Shown: positions 1 through 6,533, numbered from the stretch's first letter. The stretch is DNA of 7,925 nucleotides from an uncultured Candidatus Saccharibacteria bacterium (GCA_937876715.1 CALEGA010000029.1:1-7925); one strand, 5' to 3'. Translations and numbers: made by a program. The notes: a model not told the origin generated them from the sequence alone.

Positions 1-520
1 CCAGTCTTGTTATCTTCAAATTATCGAATTTTTCAGAGAGGAGTTTTTGGAGGAGGAGGGCGGTGGATTCGCCCTCAACACTGGGGTTCGTCGCGATGAT
101 GACCTCGGTGACTGCGTCGTCAGCGACGCGGGTGAGGAGCTCTTTGATGTGGAGCTGGTCGGGAGTGACACCATCAATGGGGGAGATGGCGCCACCGAGA
201 ACTTGGTAGGTGCCTTTGTAGGATTTGGTAGCTTCGATGCTGTAGATGTCGAGTGGCTCTTCTACGACGAGGACGGAAGTCTTGTCGCGTGAGGGGTCGG
301 AGTAAAGCGGGGAGACGGCTTCGTCGCTGTCGATGAGAGCGAAGGTTTTGGGACAGGACTTGACGCCGGAGTGGAGATACTGCAAAGATTCGGAGATATT
401 ATCGGTAATACTTGGGTTAGCGCGAAACAGAAAGTAGGCGTAGCGTTCCGCCGTGCGGGGTCCGACGCCTGGAAGATGCCCGAGCGCCTCAATGACGCGA
501 GTGAGAGCCTCGGGGAGCAT
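1..520 (-). CDS. recR: Recombination protein RecR, 3' end missing
   Basis: RecR works with RecO (and RecF) to load RecA on gapped DNA during recombinational repair. The frame runs from ATG at 520 to the window edge, giving 173 residues of a family usually near 200, so only the C-terminal tail is missing. Residues 16-30 carry the helix-hairpin-helix (LPGVGPRTAERYAYF). The Toprim domain follows: VVEEPLDI near 85-92 holds the conserved acidic motif, SPIDGVTPDQL is at 113-123, and ATNPSVEGESTA is at 143-154. The zinc-finger segment between them is degenerate: only Cys56 remains of the usual C-x2-C...C-x2-C set. The ATG overlaps the last base of the ybaB stop codon (TAATG), which implies translational coupling at the end of the operon. 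Identity is certain from the motifs; the zinc-finger loss is read directly. Confidence 0.95.
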   Translation of the reverse strand, partial: MLPEALTRVIEALGHLPGVGPRTAERYAYFLFRANPSITDNISESLQYLHSGVKSCPKTFALIDSDEAVSPLYSDPSRDKTSVLVVEEPLDIYSIEATKSYKGTYQVLGGAISPIDGVTPDQLHIKELLTRVADDAVTEVIIATNPSVEGESTALLLQKLLSEKFDNLKITRL

Positions 521-816
521 TAGAGACCGAGATTTCCGAGTTTGCCCATTAAGGGTTTCATTTTTTCCGAAGCGATTTCTTGTGCCTTGGCGTAGCCGTC
601 GGTGAGGCAGTTTTTAATCCAGCGTTCGAGTTCGTGGATGTTGTCGAGGTCAACTTTTTCAGGGTCAATCGAAACGTCTTTGATTTTAAGTTCGCCGTTG
701 ATTTGGATGACGACGGCACCGTCGCCGGCTTCGACTTCGACGATTTCGTTTTTCAGGTCTTTTTGCGCCTTGCGAAGCTGGTTAATCATTTTCATTTGGT
801 CCATTGTTTGACCCAT
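520..816 (-). CDS. ybaB: YbaB/EbfC family nucleoid-associated protein
   Basis: This small dimeric DNA-binding protein is usually encoded between dnaX and recR in bacteria. The 98 residues fit the family (about 100-110) and its pattern: an N-terminal amphipathic helix rich in Met, Gln and Lys (MDQMKMINQLRKAQKDLKNE), a central beta region containing GDGAVVIQINGELKIKDVSI (residues 31-50), and a C-terminal helix with AKAQEIASEKMKPLMG. An AAGGAG Shine-Dalgarno lies 6-7 nt upstream of the ATG at 816, one of the clearest in the operon. It starts 17 nt after the glycosyltransferase stop and its TAA overlaps the recR ATG. The role is inferred from the family: nucleoid binding, possibly linked to RecR-mediated repair. 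Confidence 0.93.
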   Translation of the reverse strand: MGQTMDQMKMINQLRKAQKDLKNEIVEVEAGDGAVVIQINGELKIKDVSIDPEKVDLDNIHELERWIKNCLTDGYAKAQEIASEKMKPLMGKLGNLGL

Positions 817-833
817 AATAACTCCTTATAAAA

Positions 834-2300
834 CTATTTACGATAGGTATATATGTATATTCTATCAGAATTGTCGGATTTTGGGGAGGTGATTATAGAT
901 TTTAAGTGGTAGCCTTCAGGGAGCGCTAAGTCTTCAAGACGACCGAGCGTGGCGACGTCGGTGTAGGCGTTGAGGTGTTGCGCTTCGGTGGTGGAGAGGA
1001 GGTTAACGGAGTGGTGACGGTCTTGGTAAACCTCGTAGAACGCGTAGTTGAGGGAGTTGTCGGGCGCGACGAGGAACATTTCGTCGGTGAGGTTGGCTTC
1101 GACAAGTTCAAGGTCGGTCGAGAATTGGTTGGCGACGGCAGGAGTGTATTTGTAGCCATAAACGTAGTGGTTGAGGCTTGGGATGATCATTAGGGCGAGA
1201 AGAATGCTGAGCGGGAAGATGGCGAAGATGCGGGCGTAGGGGTTCGACGGGAAGAGACCGTACCATTTTTCCAAGATGTAGCGAAGACCGTGTGCGGTGA
1301 GGATGGAGAGTGGGAGGACGAGGAGGAGAGCGGAGTCGGGAGCGAGACCGGCGAGGACGACGGAAAAGACGATGAAACAGCTGGCGATGGCGTTGCGGGA
1401 GGCGAAAAAGCCTTGGCGGGTCGAGAAAAGACCGATGAGAGCGAGGACGAGGTGAGAGAGACCGACGAGCGGGGAGAGATAGACGCCTTCCAGAGGTTGC
1501 ACCCACGAGAAGAAAGGCATAAAGCCGGTTTTGATGTTAGCGAAGAACTGAGAGAGTGAGACGTTTTCGCCGAAGAAGAGGGTGAGAGCGACCGTGTTGC
1601 TCGAAATGATGTTGGTGACCCAAATGGTGAAGCCGCCGAGAATGATGATGCCCATACCGATGAGCGGGACTTTGGGGAGGGATTTAAGGGTGAAGCGGAG
1701 ATGGGGATTCCAGAGGGTGAAGATGATGATGAAAGCGACGAGGTAGATGAGGTGGGGGGTGTAAATCGCAAGGAGGAGGGCGAAAGCAAAAACGAAGCAC
1801 CAGAGAGGTTTGGGCGCTTTTTCGCCTTGGATTTTAGAACCGAGCCAGAGCAGGAGGGTGGGCCAGAATATGAGCATAATGAGAGGTGTGCCGGAGCCGA
1901 CGAGGTAGAGGAAAGGTGTGCTGAGGACGGTGAGGATGGAGGCGAGGAGGGCGACGTTGGACTTAAACCAGCGGTTTAGGAGAAGAATGAGGAGGAGACC
2001 GAGAACAAGACCGAGGAGAATTGAGGGGAGTTTAATGGCGTAGGGCGTGAGGCCGAAAGCGAGGATGCTGAGTTTTTGGAGAATGTGGTACGGGAGATCG
2101 ACGAGGTCGCCAGAAGTGATGGACGAGAAGTGGAGATTGTAGCTCGAAACGGCAGATTCGCGCTCGAGGTCGGAGAGACCGGACGGGCTAATCATTGGCA
2201 ATAGGAAAAGAAGTGCCAGAAAAGCGAGCCCGAGGATGATGTAACCGATGACAAAACGATAGCGATAAAGAAAAAGTTTAGAGATAACGAGTTTACTCAT
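834..2300 (-). CDS. Polytopic membrane protein, GT-C (PMT/ArnT-like) glycosyltransferase family
   Basis: The 488-residue integral membrane protein has about eleven hydrophobic segments, from residue 17 to about 374, then a soluble C-terminal domain of about 110 residues (about 380-488). The layout matches GT-C enzymes, which transfer sugar from a polyprenyl-phosphate donor outside the membrane. After the first helix, a loop carries acidic residues D44 and E46 (SGLSDLERES), where GT-C enzymes place their catalytic acid. Next come YHILQKLSILAFGLTPYAIK and the short LPS motif (91-93), a common GT39/GT83 signature. Donor and acceptor cannot be read; cell-envelope glycan or protein glycosylation is an inference. 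The gene lies 13 nt after dnaB and 17 nt before ybaB, so it is presumably cotranscribed with replication genes, an odd neighbourhood. No clear Shine-Dalgarno precedes the ATG, suggesting reinitiation. An unrelated polytopic protein is possible, since the motif match is loose. Confidence 0.72.
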   Translation of the reverse strand: MSKLVISKLFLYRYRFVIGYIILGLAFLALLFLLPMISPSGLSDLERESAVSSYNLHFSSITSGDLVDLPYHILQKLSILAFGLTPYAIKLPSILLGLVLGLLLILLLNRWFKSNVALLASILTVLSTPFLYLVGSGTPLIMLIFWPTLLLWLGSKIQGEKAPKPLWCFVFAFALLLAIYTPHLIYLVAFIIIFTLWNPHLRFTLKSLPKVPLIGMGIIILGGFTIWVTNIISSNTVALTLFFGENVSLSQFFANIKTGFMPFFSWVQPLEGVYLSPLVGLSHLVLALIGLFSTRQGFFASRNAIASCFIVFSVVLAGLAPDSALLLVLPLSILTAHGLRYILEKWYGLFPSNPYARIFAIFPLSILLALMIIPSLNHYVYGYKYTPAVANQFSTDLELVEANLTDEMFLVAPDNSLNYAFYEVYQDRHHSVNLLSTTEAQHLNAYTDVATLGRLEDLALPEGYHLKSIITSPKSDNSDRIYIYTYRK

Positions 2301-2313
2301 TATGTTTATTCTA

Positions 2314-3678
2314 TCATTCTTTATGTTCTTTGTCGAGGGACATAAAGCGGAGGAGCTCGGGGTGGAAGTAGAGTTCGATTTTGCCGACGGGACCGTGGCG
2401 GTGCTTGCCGATGATGAGTTCGGTGATGTTGGTGGGGACGTAGTCGGGTTCGTTCATATGGTAGTAGTCAACGCGGTGGAGGAACATCACGAGGTCGGCG
2501 TCCTGCTCGATGGAGCCGGATTCACGGAGGTCAGAGAGGACAGGGCGAGGGTCGTCGCGACCGGTGACGTTACGGGAGAGCTGGGCGAGGGCGACGACGG
2601 GGATTTCTAGTTCGCGGGCGAGTTGTTTAAGACCGCGAGAGATTTCCGAGACCTCTTGGACGCGCTGACCGGTTTTACGATAGACGTCGGAGCCGCTGAG
2701 AAGCTGGAGGTAGTCAACGATAATCATACTAATATCGTGGTCGTGGGCGGCACGGCGAGCCTTGTTGCGGAGTTCCAAGATGGTCATAGAGCTGGAGTCG
2801 TCGAGGTAAAGGGGGACGGAGTCCATTTCTTCGAGAGCGTCGCCGATTTTGCCGTAGTCTTCGTCGGTGACGTTGCCAGTGCGGATTTTCCAGTTATCAA
2901 CGCCGGAGACGTCGGAAATCATACGGTCGATGATTTCGTTGTTCGCCATTTCCATTGAGAAGAAGAGGACGCCGCGGTTGTTGATGGTCGCCGCGTTGTA
3001 GGCGAGGTTTTCTGCGAAAGTGGTTTTACCCATAGCCGGACGAGCGCCGATGATGATGAGGTCGCCTTTTTGGAAGCCGGCGGTCATTTTGTCGAGGTCG
3101 CGGAAGCCGGTTTTGAGACCCCTTAAAGCGCCCTTGTTTTTGTGGAGTTCTTCCATACGGTCGAACGCGTCGGCGAGGAGCGATTCAAGGGCGACGTATT
3201 CGGTCTTAGTGGTTTGGTCGGAGACGCCGAAGAGCTCTTTTTCGGCATTACCGAGGAGTTCGCCGACTTCTTTTTCTTCGTCGTAGGCACTTTCGGTGAT
3301 GTTAGTGCCGGCAGAGATGAGGCGGCGGCGGACGGCGGCATTGGCGACGAGTTCGGCGTATGCCTTGGCGTGGGTGGCGGTGGGGACGTAGTTGGTGAGT
3401 TCGGTGAGGTAAACGGCGCCACCGACGGAGCGGAGATTTTTAGACTTGCGGAGTTCGGCAGTGACGGTCAAGAGGTCAATCGGGGAGTGGTGCTGGTAAA
3501 GGCTGGTCATAGCGTGGAAGATTTTGCCGTTTTTTTCTTCGTAGAAGTCTTTGTAGTTGACGGTTTCGAGGCAATCGGGGAAGCTGGCGTCGGACAGCAT
3601 AAGAGCGCCGAGCAGAGACTTTTCGGCGTTTAGATCTTGCGGCGGGATGCGTCCGCTGTTAGAACGGGATTCCTCCAT
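2314..3678 (-). CDS. dnaB: Replicative DNA helicase DnaB
   Basis: DnaB is the hexameric ATP-driven helicase that unwinds DNA at the replication fork. At 454 residues it is full length. The N-terminal domain (about 11-110) begins PPQDLNAEKSLLGALM, the usual family opening. The RecA-like domain has Walker A GARPAMGKTT (211-220), SMEM with the catalytic-type E243, Walker B IIVDYLQLL with D322, LAQLSR (364-369), the DLRESGSIEQDAD segment (383-395), and KHRHGPVG (425-432) with the likely arginine finger R427. Most homologues have Asn where H428 stands. There is no intein, although dnaB is a frequent intein host. An in-frame TAA 12 nt upstream makes the ATG at 3678 the only plausible start. AGGAGG (3691-3696) lies 12 nt ahead, a rather long spacing. 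The start lies inside the end of dnaX (20-nt overlap). It ends TGA-TAG, a double stop. Confidence 0.97.
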   Translation of the reverse strand: MEESRSNSGRIPPQDLNAEKSLLGALMLSDASFPDCLETVNYKDFYEEKNGKIFHAMTSLYQHHSPIDLLTVTAELRKSKNLRSVGGAVYLTELTNYVPTATHAKAYAELVANAAVRRRLISAGTNITESAYDEEKEVGELLGNAEKELFGVSDQTTKTEYVALESLLADAFDRMEELHKNKGALRGLKTGFRDLDKMTAGFQKGDLIIIGARPAMGKTTFAENLAYNAATINNRGVLFFSMEMANNEIIDRMISDVSGVDNWKIRTGNVTDEDYGKIGDALEEMDSVPLYLDDSSSMTILELRNKARRAAHDHDISMIIVDYLQLLSGSDVYRKTGQRVQEVSEISRGLKQLARELEIPVVALAQLSRNVTGRDDPRPVLSDLRESGSIEQDADLVMFLHRVDYYHMNEPDYVPTNITELIIGKHRHGPVGKIELYFHPELLRFMSLDKEHKE

Positions 3679-4945
3679 TATCGTTAGTTACCTCCTGTAC
3701 TCCTCCCATTATATCAGAAATCTGTTTAATTTTGGGAGAATTTTCGGGGAGTTCGTCGATTTCGTGGACGAGGAAAGGTTTGCCGAGGGCGCTATGCAAG
3801 ATTTCGGCGTTATTTTGGCGTTCTAAGATGGATTTGATGATTTTTTTAGGGGGGTAGATATGGACAGTGGTGCCGTCGTCTTTGACGATGCATTTTTTGA
3901 GTTGCGCCTCTAAAGCAGGAGTTAAAGTTAAAGAATTTTTATTGATAGTTTTTGCTATTTTTGGTTTAGGAATTTCAACTTTTGGTTCTATTTTTTTAGT
4001 TTCAACTTTCAAATCGCTATTTTTTAAAAAAGCTAACAAGAGTTTTGCTTCGGGGTAGGGAGCGGAGACTTTTGGCAGTTCGGCAAGGAGTGGAAGAAGC
4101 ATGGGGGTGGGGTGAGCGATGATTTTGCTGAGGCAGGCGGAGGCGAGGGATTCGGGTTTGATACCCTCGAGGAGGAGAGCTTTGAGCGAGTCTGAGACGG
4201 CGGTGAAGTCGCCGGCGGCGTAGGTGTCGAGGAGGGCGGTGAGCTTAGAGTCCATCGGCAAGCCGAGGCAACTAGCGACGGTTTGTTCGGAGATTTCGGT
4301 GTCTTTTTCGGCGAGGGAGGAGATTTGGTCGAGGAGGCTGAGGCTGTCGCGGAACGAGCCGTCGCCTTTTTCGCAGATTAAGTTGAGGGCGGCGTCGGAG
4401 ATTTCAATTCCCTCTTCTTTGCAGATAGTTTTGAGGTGGGGGAGCATAATTTCGGGCGGAGCGAGGCGGAACGTGAAGACTTGGCTTCTTGATGTGATGG
4501 TGACGGGGACTTTTTCGAGGTCGGTGGTGGCGAGGATGAAGACGACGTGGGCGGGCGGTTCTTCAAGGGTTTTCAAGAGAGCGTTAAAGGCGGACTTAGA
4601 GAGCATATGGACTTCGTCGATGATATAGACCTTGAACTTGCCCTCGGACGGCGCGATAATTGCCTTTTCGCGGAGGTCGCGGATGTTGTCAACGCCGGTG
4701 TTGGAAGCGGCATCGATTTCGACGATGTCGAGATAGGAGTCTTCAAGTTCGTATTTAAACCCGTTGATTTCGTGGGCGAGGATGCGGGCGACGGAAGTTT
4801 TACCGCAGCCACGAGGACCGGTGAAAAGATAGGAATGGTTAACTTTGCCGGATTTAAGGGCGGCGGCGAGCGGTTGAGTGACCTGCTCCTGCCCAACGAC
4901 GTCGGCGAGAGTTTTCGGACGGTATTTGCGGTATAAAGCTAACAT
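3659..4945 (-). CDS. dnaX: DNA polymerase III clamp-loader subunit gamma/tau, zinc-less short form
   Basis: DnaX is the AAA+ ATPase of the clamp loader that places the sliding clamp on primed DNA. It has 428 residues against about 640 in E. coli, the missing part being the C-terminal tau region. Visible motifs: LYRKYRP (4-10), Walker A GPRGCGKT (43-50), Walker B VYIIDE (106-111), sensor-1 ILATT (137-141), arginine-finger region SRSQ (152-155, usually SRCQ), and sensor-2 GDGSFRD (194-200). The Cys4 zinc module normally between Walker A and IDAASN is replaced by a short HEINGFKYELEDSY-like stretch. Residues 311-340 are a Lys/Pro/Ile-rich, AT-rich linker, followed by a small alpha/beta C-terminal domain. 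The codons at 305-309 form a slippery run (separate entry). The ATG directly abuts the TAA of the preceding gene and has no Shine-Dalgarno, so expression is probably coupled. The end overlaps dnaB. Confidence 0.96.
   Translation of the reverse strand: MLALYRKYRPKTLADVVGQEQVTQPLAAALKSGKVNHSYLFTGPRGCGKTSVARILAHEINGFKYELEDSYLDIVEIDAASNTGVDNIRDLREKAIIAPSEGKFKVYIIDEVHMLSKSAFNALLKTLEEPPAHVVFILATTDLEKVPVTITSRSQVFTFRLAPPEIMLPHLKTICKEEGIEISDAALNLICEKGDGSFRDSLSLLDQISSLAEKDTEISEQTVASCLGLPMDSKLTALLDTYAAGDFTAVSDSLKALLLEGIKPESLASACLSKIIAHPTPMLLPLLAELPKVSAPYPEAKLLLAFLKNSDLKVETKKIEPKVEIPKPKIAKTINKNSLTLTPALEAQLKKCIVKDDGTTVHIYPPKKIIKSILERQNNAEILHSALGKPFLVHEIDELPENSPKIKQISDIMGGVQEVTNDNGGIPF
4017..4031 (-). promoter_or_regulatory. 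Candidate -1 frameshift (or slippage) site in dnaX
   Basis: In dnaX frame the sense strand reads GCT TTT TTA AAA AAT AGC (Ala305 to Ser310). It contains two consecutive X-XXY-YYZ heptamers, T-TTT-TTA and A-AAA-AAT. A -1 shift at either gives AAA AAA TAG at once, ending after Lys309. The product would be a 309-aa clamp loader without linker and C-terminal domain, analogous to E. coli gamma. I see no strong downstream hairpin or upstream Shine-Dalgarno stimulator, so RNA polymerase slippage on the T6/A6 run, as in Thermus dnaX, is an equal alternative. The site and stop are read directly; use in the cell is inferred. Confidence 0.55.
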
Positions 4946-5464
4946 TTATAAAGCGGCTTCAACAGCAGCCCACTCAGCTTCCTCGTTGTTGGCGGGAACG
5001 ACGACGGAGACTTGCGAGCCCTCCTTGAGGTGGAAATAAGTGACAGAAGCGTAAAGGATTTCGTATTCGCGACCGGCGACTTCAACGTAGTATTTGTCGT
5101 CGTGGTGCGTGAGGGTGCCGATGACGGACTTGCGTTCGACGGGACCGATTTGCTTATAGAGGAATTTGCCGTCAGGGGTGATAGTGAGTTTCATAAGGTC
5201 GCCCTCAACGAGCTTAGACTTCGAGGCGTAGTTAGCGGGGACAGGGTAGTTCTTGCCGTCAGGACCGATCATAATTTGACCGTCGAAGACACCCTCGATG
5301 ACTTTGCCGTCGGGGTCGGAGACGATAGTTTCGCGAGGAGCGGAGATAATATCGCCGTCGCCTAAAACGGAGTTCAAAAGTTCTTTGGCGGCAGCCATAT
5401 TAGTTTCTGCCTCCTGAATAAGGCTTCGTAAGCGTTTTATTTGTTTTTCTGGTAGTTCAGACAT
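4946..5464 (-). CDS. Conserved protein of unknown function upstream of dnaX (coiled coil plus beta-rich domains)
   Basis: I cannot assign a function. The 172-residue acidic soluble protein has no signal or membrane segment. Residues 4-35 form an amphipathic helix likely to be a coiled coil. Residues 50-110 form a beta-rich block with DPDGKVIEGVFDGQIMIGPD, YPVPANYASKSKLVEGD and LYKQIGPVERK. Residues 112-158 resemble a second small beta barrel (IGTLTHHDDKYYVEV...SVVVPAN). The YPVPANYASKSK motif recalls hypothetical proteins of CPR genomes, from memory only. The coiled coil followed by OB-like barrels loosely recalls proteasomal ATPase N-terminal regions, but there is no ATPase. The start could also be GTG at 5467, one codon earlier; AGGA at 5474-5477 lies 9 nt before the ATG or 6 nt before the GTG. 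Its TAA abuts the dnaX ATG, so it heads the replication operon. A nucleic-acid or clamp-loader-associated role is only a guess from position. Confidence 0.82.
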   Translation of the reverse strand: MSELPEKQIKRLRSLIQEAETNMAAAKELLNSVLGDGDIISAPRETIVSDPDGKVIEGVFDGQIMIGPDGKNYPVPANYASKSKLVEGDLMKLTITPDGKFLYKQIGPVERKSVIGTLTHHDDKYYVEVAGREYEILYASVTYFHLKEGSQVSVVVPANNEEAEWAAVEAAL

Positions 5465-5467
5465 CAC

Positions 5468-5540
5468 CTCGCGTCCTGTCTATTTTGATATAGTACTATT
5501 ATTATATTATATGACGTGGGGAGCTTTGTCAAGACGCGAG
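5468..5540. repeat. Inverted repeat bracketing the operon promoter
   Basis: CTCGCGTC (5468-5475) and its exact complement GACGCGAG (5533-5540) stand 57 bp apart. With flanking bases the arms agree at 11 of 13 positions (CTCGCGTCcTGtC against CTCGCGTCtTGaC). The distal arm overlaps the -35 hexamer and the proximal arm sits just ahead of the start codon. Only one arm would be transcribed, so this is not an RNA hairpin. Paired operator half-sites are a possible reading, but chance cannot be excluded for two short arms. Confidence 0.4.
5501..5532 (-). promoter_or_regulatory. Promoter of the dnaX-recR operon
   Basis: A perfect -35 TTGACA (5532 down to 5527) is followed by an AT-rich -10 zone reading TATAATATAAT on the minus strand (5511 to 5501). 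The two overlapping TATAAT hexamers give spacers of 15 and 20 nt. The in-between TAATAT gives the ideal 17 nt but matches only four of six bases, so the -10 register is uncertain. Transcription would start near 5495-5500, inside the 10-bp palindrome ATAGTACTAT (5490-5499), leaving a leader of about 30 nt. It lies in the 91-nt gap between dus and the operon. Confidence 0.65.
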
Positions 5541-5555
5541 TTTTCCACCAAAATT

Positions 5556-6497
5556 TTAGAGGTCGGCGTCGAAATGTTGTAAAATTGACAGAGCGTCTTC
5601 GACAGAATGGCACGCCATAAGTTGGGTGCGGAGGTCGGAAGCGCCTGGGAAGTCGCGGACGTAGATTTTAAAGTAGTGTTTGAGCGGTTCGAAGTTGGAG
5701 TTTTTATATAATGACAGGTGGAGGTGGAGTAGATCGAGGAGTTCTTGTTGAGTCGGCGTGTGGTCGGTGAAGCAGTAGGGGTTTTCGAAAACACCGCGAC
5801 CAATCATAAAGCCGTCGAGTTTGGGGTATTTTTTTGAGAGTTCGAGTGCTTGTGCCTTGTTTTTGATGTCGCCGTTGATTAATAATTTTGTTTCTGGTGA
5901 GTATTTATTTCTTAATTCTATAATTTCGGGGATGAGCTCGAAGTGGGCGGGGACTTTCGACATTTCCTTGCGGGTCCTCAAGTGAACCGTGAGAGCGGCG
6001 GGGCGCTCTTGGAGGAGGGTGGGGAGCCAAGTTTTGTATTCGTCAACAAAGGAGAAGCCGAGGCGGGTTTTGACGGAGACGGGGAGACCGCTTGAGTTTT
6101 TGACGGCGTTGCGGAAGCATTCGACGGCGAGGTCGGGCGTGCGAATCATTTGGGCACCGCCACCCGCCTTGTTGACGTGTTTGTCGGGACAGCCAAAGTT
6201 GAGATCTACCCCTGAAAAACCGAGTGATTGAAGCGCGGAGACCGTTTGCGCAAAATGTGCTGGATTTTTACCCCAGATTTGGGCGATGATGGGTGCGTCG
6301 GTGGGGGAGATTTGGAGCCGTTCGAGGGCGTTAGCTCTGCCCTTTTCTGAGGCGTAGGAGCTGACGTTGGTGAACTCCGTGAAAAACAAATCAGGGCGAC
6401 CAGCGTGGGCGATGACCTGACGGAAAGCGAGGTCGGTGACGCCCTCCATGGGAGCGAGACATAAAATGGGTGGTTTCAGCTCTTGCCAAATGTTCAT
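5556..6497 (-). CDS. dus: tRNA-dihydrouridine synthase
   Basis: Dus is an FMN- and NADPH-dependent enzyme that reduces specific uridines to dihydrouridine in the tRNA D-loop, in the cytoplasm. The 313-residue frame matches the family (about 310-340). LAPMEGVTD (14-22) is the FMN-binding opening. LNFGCPDKHVNKAGGGA (99-115) contains the catalytic proton donor C103. VKTRLG (142-147) provides the conserved Lys143. VHLRTR (171-176) holds the conserved His172, with Leu where Gly is usual. NGDI (208-211) and MIGRG (231-235) bind the FMN phosphate. A helical C-terminal domain follows from about 240 with the HYFKIYVRDFPG segment. The subtype (A, B or C) is not clear, so I use the general symbol. The frame ends with TAA 91 nt before the next gene. 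The ATG at 6497 has no Shine-Dalgarno and lies 6 nt after a TATAAT, suggesting a leaderless mRNA. Confidence 0.95.
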   Translation of the reverse strand: MNIWQELKPPILCLAPMEGVTDLAFRQVIAHAGRPDLFFTEFTNVSSYASEKGRANALERLQISPTDAPIIAQIWGKNPAHFAQTVSALQSLGFSGVDLNFGCPDKHVNKAGGGAQMIRTPDLAVECFRNAVKNSSGLPVSVKTRLGFSFVDEYKTWLPTLLQERPAALTVHLRTRKEMSKVPAHFELIPEIIELRNKYSPETKLLINGDIKNKAQALELSKKYPKLDGFMIGRGVFENPYCFTDHTPTQQELLDLLHLHLSLYKNSNFEPLKHYFKIYVRDFPGASDLRTQLMACHSVEDALSILQHFDADL

Positions 6498-6503
6498 AAA
6501 TAT

Positions 6504-6533
6504 ATTATACCAGAAAGTCGAAAAAAGTGGGAA
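6504..6533 (-). promoter_or_regulatory. dus promoter, extended -10, probably leaderless
   Basis: On the minus strand TGGTATAAT gives a perfect -10 (6509 down to 6504) with the TGn extension. The best -35 is a weak TTCCCA (6533-6528, four of six matches, 18-nt spacer), which an extended -10 can tolerate. Only six bases (ATATTT) separate the -10 from the dus ATG, so transcription would begin at or within a base or two of the A of the start codon. Confidence 0.65.

Noticed and set aside
1190..1789. 199-aa Ser/Pro-rich minus-strand open frame inside the glycosyltransferase gene
   Set aside because: It is an out-of-frame reading of the membrane-protein gene; long Ser/Pro runs are typical of a shifted frame in C-ending codons.
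3142..3633. 163-aa plus-strand open frame inside dnaB
   Set aside because: It lies wholly opposite conserved dnaB coding sequence, has no ribosome binding site, and its Val/Gly/Phe/Glu-rich composition is the complement of C-ending codons.
2314..3678. Possible intein in dnaB
   Set aside because: The Walker A, Walker B and arginine-finger motifs are at normal spacing in a 454-aa frame with no inserted block.
5520..5560. Possible intrinsic terminator after dus
   Set aside because: Only a 4-bp A/T stem (TTTTCCACCAAAA) is visible, without a GC-rich stem or U-tract; dus read-through into the operon cannot be excluded.
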